Assembly: GCA_017526905.1 (NCBI GenBank) | Contig: JAFXQT010000077.1 | Coordinates: forward strand, 1-64,000 | DNA length: 64,000 nt | Direction: 5' to 3' | Source: Bacteroidaceae bacterium | GTDB taxonomy: Bacteria; Bacteroidota; Bacteroidia; Bacteroidales; Bacteroidaceae | Part shown: piece by piece, positions 28,901 to 32,740 of the stretch | How the letters are laid out: the number at the start of each line of letters is the position of its first letter | Position numbering within the stretch: position 1 is the first letter of the stretch | The notes under the pieces: model-generated | The model's input: the letters and a program-made list of their open reading frames with translations, nothing else | Told to the model about the DNA's origin: nothing | Databases searched by the model: none | Translations under genes and position numbers: made by a program

Positions 28901-30749
28901 CCGGGGCCGCATAGCTGACACACTCGCCCTCGTACACGATAGCGTCGGTGTTGATGCGCAGTTTCTCAAACTTCACGCAGATCATGATCTTCGACCCGAA
29001 CGGCTCCCAGGCCACTCGACCCTTGCCGCTGAAGCCATCCTTGGCGCTGCCTGAGATCTCGTCGATGGTGAGCTGGTACTGCCCGATGCCCACTTCCTTT
29101 CCTTTCAGGTCGCCAGCCTCCATCGTCGTCGGCTTCTTGTTCTCAATCTCCACCATGTCGGAGCACTGGAAGTACTGCTTGGATGCACGCTTGGCCAATC
29201 CGAAGTCTATAACGTTATCATCACCGCTGAAGGCCACAGAATGACCGTGCTTCACTACTGGAAGGATGCGCAGAACCATATAATCGCCTGCCTCTACCTT
29301 CTCCTGTATCTGCTCCCATTCGATTTCTTCCTTCAAGTCGGTCACCTCGTCCGACTCGTACACCAACACTCCTTTCTCCACAGCTTCTTCTTTATCAGCT
29401 CGTTCGCCGTTATTAAAGAGCTGTACCTTGTAGGCGAATTGGATAGTATCGCTCTGCAGGCCCTCGCCACCCATGAAGCTGACAGCATCCCATGCCACAT
29501 CGATATTGCCTTCAACAAACTTCTTGCGCGCACCATCCGCCTTGAAAAAATAAGGTTCGGTGATGCGAGGTACACGGAAAGTGTACAGCGAATCGTTGTT
29601 CAGACTGTCCTTATGCAGCACCTCACCCATAAAAAAGTTCAACTCGTCCGGATCGTCGTCCTTCCCTCCATCGTCCTTCTTTCCGTCATCCTTCTTTCCG
29701 TCATCATCTTTATCGCCATCATCCTTCTTATCCTCATCGGTCTTGTCACCATCAGTCTTATCGCCATCAGTCTTATCGCCATCATCCACCTTGTCAACAT
29801 TGTCTTTCTTGAAACGGAACAGGCGGAAGGAGCTCTTTCCATTGTTCACGATGCTGACAAAGTTGAGCAGTTTGCTGTTGCTATTGGCAGGATAGGCTGT
29901 GATTTGTGCTGCGAACACGTTGTCCTTGTTCATGGTCCGGACGATGGTCTGCGGTATCGTTACGTTGGGCATAGTGAGGCCTGTGGCCTGATACACCACA
30001 TTCTGACCGTCCATCACTTCGTCGGGCATCTGCCCCGGCATCAGTTCCACCACGCGGAAGTCGTAGTTATACCGCATGGCAGTGGGATTACAAGCCACCA
30101 CCGGTGACTCCCATGTGAACTGAGGCAACTGCGGATCCAGCACGGCAGCCTCAAAGGTCTCTGTATCCAACCCATTGCCGGCCACCGGCGTCAGGAACTT
30201 GGGCGGCTGTGCCTGATAGCAGATTTTGAAGTAGGCCACGCCACCGTCGGGCGCACTGACTACGAAGGGCGTGGAGGCATTAGGATCCCAACGGTAGGCG
30301 GTCAGGTGTACCATATAGTCGCCCTCGGGCAACAGCGCAAAGCTACCGTCGCCGTAGTCGTTGAACAGATCTGCGGGTGCCGAAATTGAGCTCAGCGGTA
30401 TGTGGTTGAACAGTCCCTTTATCTCGGCAGGAGCCAGTTGGCGCGAACCACCGGCAGGCACAATGATAGGCAGTTTGGGCTGAATGGTGGCAGGCGTACT
30501 CACGGCCAGCTCCGATTTAGGCGCAATCTGCTCCACCTGCATTACCAGATAGACATTGGCATCGTCCTTGCCCGTATTGGAGAGCGTTATGTTAAAGTAA
30601 TCCGACGGGTTGGTCACATACAGCATGACCTGTGGCGGCAATACCTGCTGAACGGTAGTGACGGTGACGGTTACATCCTCGGCACGAAGCGACATCACGC
30701 TGGCCATGAGGGCCAAGAGAACTGCTATGGAGAAACGAAGGGACTTCAT
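16914..30749 (-). CDS. Giant 4611-residue surface protein: TANFOR-like N-terminus and six BspA/DUF285 modules
   Basis: The protein has a signal peptide (MKSLRFSIAVLLALMASVMS) followed by a domain of about 150 residues with FNITLSNTG, LFNHIPLSSIS and LLPEGDYMVHLTAYRWDP. This fits what I remember of the TANFOR domain (TIGR02542); the match is from memory. Next come a Lys/Asp repeat linker (about 316-370), a very long beta-rich region (about 400-2700) with a short coiled coil (about 1493-1530, LQEIKRELDEFQKELDGV), and six modules from about residue 2731 to the end. Each module opens with an 'AIWTESNSTLTF'-like strand pair, then 'VWSG', then a 'FDKSFAEV...WF' segment and several 26-residue DUF285 repeats (MF-x-x-C-x-x-L-x-x-LDLS-x-F-x-T-x-x-V-x-D). 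It is probably secreted and surface displayed as an adhesin or scaffold. No C-terminal sorting domain is visible. It is one unbroken frame. Confidence 0.88.
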   Translation of the reverse strand: MKSLRFSIAVLLALMASVMSLRAEDVTVTVTTVQQVLPPQVMLYVTNPSDYFNITLSNTGKDDANVYLVMQVEQIAPKSELAVSTPATIQPKLPIIVPAGGSRQLAPAEIKGLFNHIPLSSISAPADLFNDYGDGSFALLPEGDYMVHLTAYRWDPNASTPFVVSAPDGGVAYFKICYQAQPPKFLTPVAGNGLDTETFEAAVLDPQLPQFTWESPVVACNPTAMRYNYDFRVVELMPGQMPDEVMDGQNVVYQATGLTMPNVTIPQTIVRTMNKDNVFAAQITAYPANSNSKLLNFVSIVNNGKSSFRLFRFKKDNVDKVDDGDKTDGDKTDGDKTDEDKKDDGDKDDDGKKDDGKKDDGGKDDDPDELNFFMGEVLHKDSLNNDSLYTFRVPRITEPYFFKADGARKKFVEGNIDVAWDAVSFMGGEGLQSDTIQFAYKVQLFNNGERADKEEAVEKGVLVYESDEVTDLKEEIEWEQIQEKVEAGDYMVLRILPVVKHGHSVAFSGDDNVIDFGLAKRASKQYFQCSDMVEIENKKPTTMEAGDLKGKEVGIGQYQLTIDEISGSAKDGFSGKGRVAWEPFGSKIMICVKFEKLRINTDAIVYEGECVSYAAPEVKSADFLEELFSDTGLDNIIADTGLPYADKLQDETDKKLKSLAEKYNIVDYYDEVTDGKNIYSLITTGEVDHVYLPVKLPSEVQNLSPVDIQIASMAFTPSNAQMNLVGETVLPKSDYLGNEILLFGAPRLCMSPTRFLPESGHLALLGNFTVNDPGSAFAITFKAPDNVQEPKNGCYVSWHDDKFEDLGLDVDMVIPDLRKDKGGKATDECPKLHAQMRIGGWDDFIVDDVTMDPFQHVDLPGYTFTAKKIVIDLSDHRNSDTMGKFPEKYSRSDAGIKGQDELWHGLYIGEISVAFPNSLSVGEQEERLKLTGEQMFFDKSGCTLTFAADNILPPQTTGKLGGWGISLDRANLTIIQNDFENCHLHGRLDIPLFDKVEKSDEFGEVKYACDIRRLTDPRRDAQGNRVEQKMRYAYIFRTEQVDNLDFSCFLADVALDKRQTYFLLEAEDDEDINSDKLNTRVELCLGGNITIGGTDEINEKLGLVNEKIKPITDKLALEVKLPGIHFTKMRLSNIKRADWKSSDAKVQKIRAEREQAEQESQKGALALYASKEHELAEGCYLDLGEWSLASMQKKIGPFKFAINDYKFDFKKESGDVSLYVNGGLGLCDVVDVNAGITIGCKVQIPEKKTDLSGYSLSDGDVKFNDIGLKVEVAGAFTMDGTLKIVDEEDQKGYGGTLDIDITGLFGLKCKGGYYNHKADGSLQEAWDNASEKERETMTDPSTLKPEEQNYSWGYFMAAAESKTGIRIDPVVINRISGGFYFNCLPTAGADKETDKFGGEPKAQYGNIGIAFGLGLSTSAGDDVISVDADMLVVYDRKNKCLSTFMMNGKCEAIGGIIDAEMSLIYENQRDASNAVQNRYLCLNVTVESGLSADDYSEIYKTAENANNQLQEIKRELDEFQKELDGVYQAVTNPASGLKQLSGDYEANPGGVAADGDDEDKAKEKTDVQKADFSMTAGRTSISLEFKITWVKDGKQLPTPKWHLYLGEPDKDKRCTFTYLKFNSSICSVDIGADGYVCIGNELPNNGALPEIPQKIQEFLTGHAQGGTSMGADMQKVERSRAKAAKALLDPTSLKGGVLVGASCWGDIDINLGLVYGSIESLAGFDASLIHYGNNAVCVNSRSSMGKNGWYALGQLYAYLAADLGIHIKIGHLIDEKVSLINAGIGGVLELGLPNPSWVEGQLRVKMSFLGGLAKVNKKFSFSAGDHCVPFMGNALDGFELFQNVSLGSDSLYEALYLPEFAISKEEAQKMVFTTNSSLGSHYRLVDPSYAKDIADETGEEAEKLSLHASRTYVFDMEKSQSTAMDGTKMGVRLIDLGTKPTELANGKTKLSPDEFIKQLGGEQVDIFTLIRRMLKGKMFDDFTQFAAFAFQNRSSTVAETSFKMKGKELTKGRDGLLNGSELTSYIENILDKGSYLDAMPNEKSVSYREDKGTVFHLTGMNLEPGHSYALVLSGDAYEIDNGKRVWCDYYSEADKKYHRIQWRQSKLWFFRVKSDAEDKIVGDSINDLTPYVALAYPSVDGIKVKSGSEGYTTAYHDDILKPTIALKRDLSEVLPESDNFNWKLTAYRANEYSEEHPNKYVSQQTRKAKYRTSGSCYNIEPETAFNTVSQFGTDASKAKSAGGKYDYSNELYHLQLLHTYYNVKAKKDSTAAIVDLWLTGAPHDVTIPGKTGTFTDNWLTTTSSGVTGKLLPYVEPFVGARPWNNPTIDYLSSERSLSDKEIVFDNSKTYDGKPYRLIDPYLYLAYLSKWVFIGDRAVSSYAWDDAEIPFGSESLIFEHNGTVINTEFLKGEESKSLYEFRNDMYNTWNDWHYNNPDLPEYPLPVTLGTVGGPTVVNQDNRASTITPLNVNHYDNQSYNITDLCEDFTAAYVVAQRMCKALKQQARELFDEFTWSLTDDGVDYDYLDRTLLDWNRLHRGEYLEVEYRGTKAKVPYYQLPLIFGDCFYKGKFDGIDLDNDKRGFSTTIGKSDITDDSRWPTDASNLLFFRLLGPEKFSNYTSQAFTRYKAGTNDNCYMYAAGTANEKLVAWDEFDIHKALKAVSKFSARLYRVDAYDTSTGLYTVNGSRGAGPWTEDVSIGASSSFAKTMDESYNQTMDYRQHLETHYDSPQPQAIYTSDDKTLTFVYSDYKYESGRKLNEKTISDVWSGDDFNAVGWQHLSVSQYSFASLNDYKYLPSRVETVTFDKSFAEVELHSTAGWFQHFSGLKKVNGLSNLNTSAVTDMRSMFINCMQLESIDLSKLDTRSVVKMGSMLASCENLTSIDISNWNTSKLEDVSYLFSGCRGLKSIKMSSFAALKATNTEGMFRNCTSLKTLKMEKFSPADVKSCQRMFDEVPSSVSVYYAYDLDDRIKDQIPGKKYEQNNPVKAIYATDAQSENVLLFINTLDTYKTGSTYTINNNRYKVNAIWSAANVLETGVTMPWNSYKSKITKVIVDASFKDSPKSLKNWFKDFTALKTVEGLENMNTKKVKDMSYMFNGCSKLKTADFSNFNTEQVTDMSYMFNGCSAMTDLDVSSFDTKQVEDLSYMFSSMSGLTKLKLGWFRTDNARTMEGMFSSCSKLQKIESQWWNLHATNATSLKQMFDGCEQLESLPLRISDTESVINMSYMFRGCKKLNKDLTGMANYFQLKNVTNLTGMFKNCSSVEKLDLVTFDTRNVTNMSEMFSGCSSLKDLNLSNLSTPRMNKCTDMFKSVPKNCTIYIRSDVSSSIHPTQVKKATHPNLVLIYPAQVLKVKNGSEYNLVFLSSNNVYAKGGKWNGLDISEVWSGMDVIKSYKEYTPLNSETVREYSPGWVIRSYLGGDSEITKVIIDPSFAKVSPLTTSRWFKRMNNLTSIEGLEYLDVSRVESMAYMFEGCSSLKELPPLSKLNTSNVKDMEGLFRGCNGLTDVDLSGLNTRSVETMQGMFYACESLERVDLSSLDISSLCDVSTMFDHCPKLEKVVMPKTKSAPMKDMAYMFQDCASLKEIDLSCINLPNAESIQVDLFYGCTSLKKLTLGDTFNVRGASSSKDAFRSVCDMLVVSQAENLQMQHNDFVAYLGFVDGETGWFQGLEPETEQPKVAQAIWTESNSTLTFYYGPLRKTGGSFGGREVTKVWSGSFVDNCGTSGNYSAWGNSIRDKAIKVVFDASFASVKPKSCWRWFEAFTKLKSIEGLKYLDTSEATSMYAMFHNCRKLESIDVSGFNTEKVKNMFAMFENCASLTSLDLSSFDTRNVEKADEMFAADMALKRIKVGANCTFDGITKKEDYTFHNVSGLSVTVVPKSSTGAVKNAFVNKLGFKEGTHGEFTEIQAVWTAGNSTLTFMKGGWLNPGDKYNGQTVTNVWYEEDVLSTSGSANVLWRASGIREKVKTIVFDKSFAEVRPTSTMRWFYNFTNLTTIKNLSNLNTSEVTTMYSMFYNCSKLSSVSLSGFNTKKVTSMVYMFYGCSSLTSLDLSSFDTSSLTECQWMFGTCSKLTDLNLNKFNTSGITNANNMFNGCSGLKKLTVGTGCSFDKLSSASNVFKSVSGLYVLLARPTAMDNVKTAFTSKLGFKVGTHGRFVEPGTEAVQALWTEGNTTLTFLLDYQYKVGDMYNGQKVTKVWSGNDVMQSPENDVPEWDKLDAKVRDKVTTVVFDKTFASVMPTSMSYWFYYCKKLTTLSGMSNLNTSKVTNMKRLFGDCSSLTSITTSYFKTSNVEDMSYMFHNCEKLTSLNVSVFDTKKVKKMTSMFSGCTALTSLNISSSTFNTENVTDMYGMFEDCKGLTQLNLSKFNTSNVKRMDAMFSGASGLTTLDLSNFSIERVTTMSNMFSFCTGLKSVTIGATTGPWAEQLTTTEAMFEGCKKLQSVHAKALSGKSLQTTRKMFKDCAELSTLDFSISPRGDASYTFYNCAKLNYESLPVNINYATSISHMFDGCTSWKIMKFGMSGHSDDYKNLEDWSYAFRNCTSLKGIIVNQVFDTSNAKNCSNVFQGIKNDQILVEFRLAGTYEYKRETIKGYFRKLGFKEGITGHFEKEQY
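16920..22555 (-). repeat. Coding repeats: six DUF285 modules in the giant gene
   Basis: Module starts are near 22553, 21790, 20740, 19715, 19040 and 18270. Within modules the 26-codon unit is visible in DNA: TTGAACATGTAGCTCATGTC occurs at 21382 and again at 21460, exactly 78 bp apart. The last three modules are most alike. Such repeats can recombine and change the length of the protein. Confidence 0.85.
29640..29800 (-). repeat. Coding Lys/Asp repeat linker in the giant gene
   Basis: Short units coding for DGDKTDGDKTDGDKTD, then KKDDGKKDDGGKDDD, make a highly charged, probably extended linker between the N-terminal domain and the main body. Confidence 0.85.
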
Positions 30750-30800
30750 ATCTTTTATCTTTTATCTCTTATCTTTGATCTTTTATCTCTCAACTCTTAT
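30750..30800 (-). repeat. TATCTTT-type microsatellite directly upstream of the giant gene
   Basis: Units of TATCTTT, TTATCTC and similar (plus-strand reading) fill the 58 bp gap before the ATG of the giant gene, so the translation start region of the mRNA is a repeat (GATAAAA units). Confidence 0.75.
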
Positions 30801-30807
30801 CTATCAT

Positions 30808-32607
30808 CTACAAATTATCAATCACCTTCCTGAACACCTTTCCGGCCTTGGTCTGCGGGTTGTCAAGCTTGGAGGCCTTACGTTTGATGGTGAACAAACT
30901 GAAGGTGTAGGCATAGTTGAGGCTCACGGTTATGTCGGTGGCATCCAGGTTGGAGCGGGTCTTGGTCATGTTCACGTCGCCATACTTGTAGAAGGAGGCT
31001 TGGGTAGAGAACACATGGTATTTCTTGAGCGTGTAGCTGGCCGACACATCGCCGCCAATACTCAGGCTCTTGCTCTGACGCTCCACTTCGTTATAGACCA
31101 ACGAGGCGGAAGCCGACACATACAGGTTCTTCTCCGTGAGGAACGAGCGTCCGGTGGAGAAGCTGCCGATACGGCTGATATATTTACTATTGTACCCGCG
31201 CGACTCCTGGTGGCTGAAGGAGAGGCCGAAGTCCACTTCCCACGGCTTGACATTAAGGTTATAGTTGGCGCCCAAGGCCAAGGTCTGCACATCGCTCTCG
31301 CCAGTGGCGAAGCGGTTCTTGTCCTTGTTTTCGGTGTAGTTGGCCGAGATGGATGCCGTATGCACCAACGATTCACCCTCGAACAGCGCCGAGGGGCTCA
31401 GCGTAAAGCTCGACATCTGTCGGTGCACACGAATCGTGTCGTTGATGCGTGCCGTGCCGTCGGCCTGCACTTGGGTGTAGCCGTTGTAGCCTGCGTTTAT
31501 ATTAAAGTGCTTGCCCAAGCGGGTGGAGGCATTGGCATTGTACACAAACCCTCGGGTCGTGAACATCTGCTGCTTGGTCAGGTTATCGCTCTGACCGGAG
31601 AAGGTGGCCGAGAGCGACACTTTCTTGAACAGGAAGGTGTTCATGTTCAAGCCCAAGGAGTGATAGTTGTTGGACATATAGTAAGTGCCCAGCGATGTGT
31701 AGTCGGGCTGCACCAACCGATAACTGATGCTGGTGCTGAAGCCAGGCAGGGTGAAGTTCACATTGGCATCGCCTGCAAAGCGCATCATGGATGAGTAGCG
31801 GGGTTCAAATATCTTGTCGAAGCGCTTGGCTTCGGGAGTTTCTATCTTAGGGGCATCGGTGTCGGTGGAGAAAATGGAGGTGGCTGCATTGGCCGTAAAC
31901 GATAGCCACTTGGTTGGGGCAGCGCTGCCGCGCACACCCACCACCACATTCTCTGCCGGTTTCACAATCTGTCGCCACGACTCGTCCAGCGAATTGGGGC
32001 GGTCGTAAGCGCGCAGGAAATAGATGTCGATATAATTCCGTCGGGAACCGTAGCCTGCCTTGAAGCCCCAGCCCATGCGCTTGTACTGAGGCATACGTGC
32101 CAAGGGATCCGTCGGGTCGTCGTTGATGGCGTTGCGCAGCTGGCCATAGAACACGCCGGCACGAAAGCGATCGCCATTATACTCCAGCCCTATGCCATTG
32201 AACGACATGTTCATGACATAGCTGTTGAAGTTCATGGAACTGCGGCCGAAATGACCGCGCCAATTCTTGTAAGTAGGGTCGATATGGAAGGACAGATGCG
32301 GGTAGTTCCAATCCAGACCGTTGTTGTTGAAATACAGGCCAAACGGCATGGTGATGCCATAGACCGAGACGTTCAGATTAGCATACACGCTATTGCTCAG
32401 CGGCGACCCGTAGCCGTTGCCAACTGAGCTATAGCGATAAGTGTTCTGCGTGCCCACGGCACCCGAAATGACCAGCGGATCGCTCTTGGCAATCGTGGCG
32501 ATGGTATGCTGCGAAAGGGATTGTGCTACGGTGCAGCCAGGTATCGCAAGGAGCACTGCCACCAGCACGATGGCAGGCACTCGTTTCTTTTTAGTGTTAA
32601 TAATCAT
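30808..32607 (-). CDS. Outer-membrane beta-barrel protein of the giant-protein cluster
   Basis: The 599-residue protein starts MIINTKKKRVPAIVLVAVLL and has an export signal. The segment IPGCTVAQS allows either lipidation at Cys or cleavage after AQ. The rest is rich in alternating aromatic/hydrophobic strands typical of Bacteroidetes barrels: 'FGLYFNNNGLDWNYPHLSFH', 'FRAGVFYGQL', 'VSLSATFSGQS', 'HTASISANYTENKD' and 'VSLNYAYTFSLF'. It lies just upstream of the giant gene (58 bp gap). I infer that it could be a pore or anchor for one of the secreted partners, as PorP/SprF-type barrels are for type IX substrates, but no specific similarity to PorP is evident. Confidence 0.75.
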   Translation of the reverse strand: MIINTKKKRVPAIVLVAVLLAIPGCTVAQSLSQHTIATIAKSDPLVISGAVGTQNTYRYSSVGNGYGSPLSNSVYANLNVSVYGITMPFGLYFNNNGLDWNYPHLSFHIDPTYKNWRGHFGRSSMNFNSYVMNMSFNGIGLEYNGDRFRAGVFYGQLRNAINDDPTDPLARMPQYKRMGWGFKAGYGSRRNYIDIYFLRAYDRPNSLDESWRQIVKPAENVVVGVRGSAAPTKWLSFTANAATSIFSTDTDAPKIETPEAKRFDKIFEPRYSSMMRFAGDANVNFTLPGFSTSISYRLVQPDYTSLGTYYMSNNYHSLGLNMNTFLFKKVSLSATFSGQSDNLTKQQMFTTRGFVYNANASTRLGKHFNINAGYNGYTQVQADGTARINDTIRVHRQMSSFTLSPSALFEGESLVHTASISANYTENKDKNRFATGESDVQTLALGANYNLNVKPWEVDFGLSFSHQESRGYNSKYISRIGSFSTGRSFLTEKNLYVSASASLVYNEVERQSKSLSIGGDVSASYTLKKYHVFSTQASFYKYGDVNMTKTRSNLDATDITVSLNYAYTFSLFTIKRKASKLDNPQTKAGKVFRKVIDNL

Positions 32608-32685
32608 TGTCGGGGTGTCGGTTTGTTACACGTGTGCGCATGGGCACATACGCACACGCGTTCATTATATAAAACAATCACATGG

Positions 32686-32732
32686 CGAATGACGAATGAC
32701 GAATGTTGTGTGCCATTCGTCATTCGTCATTC
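32686..32732. repeat. 19 bp perfect hairpin of GAATGAC units between cluster genes
   Basis: CGAATGACGAATGACGAATG (32686-32705) pairs with CATTCGTCATTCGTCATTC (32714-32732) around an 8-base loop. It lies 8 bp after the stop of the 987-residue gene and before the barrel gene, so the mRNA would carry a strong stem there (attenuator, terminator or stability element). Confidence 0.8.
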
Positions 32733-32740
32733 ATCGTTCA

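Noticed and set aside
24162..29054. A 1630-codon open frame antisense to the giant gene
   Set aside because: It is a mirror of the GC-rich codon pattern of the giant gene. It has no signal peptide, promoter or recognisable domain, and the opposite strand has clear protein features throughout.
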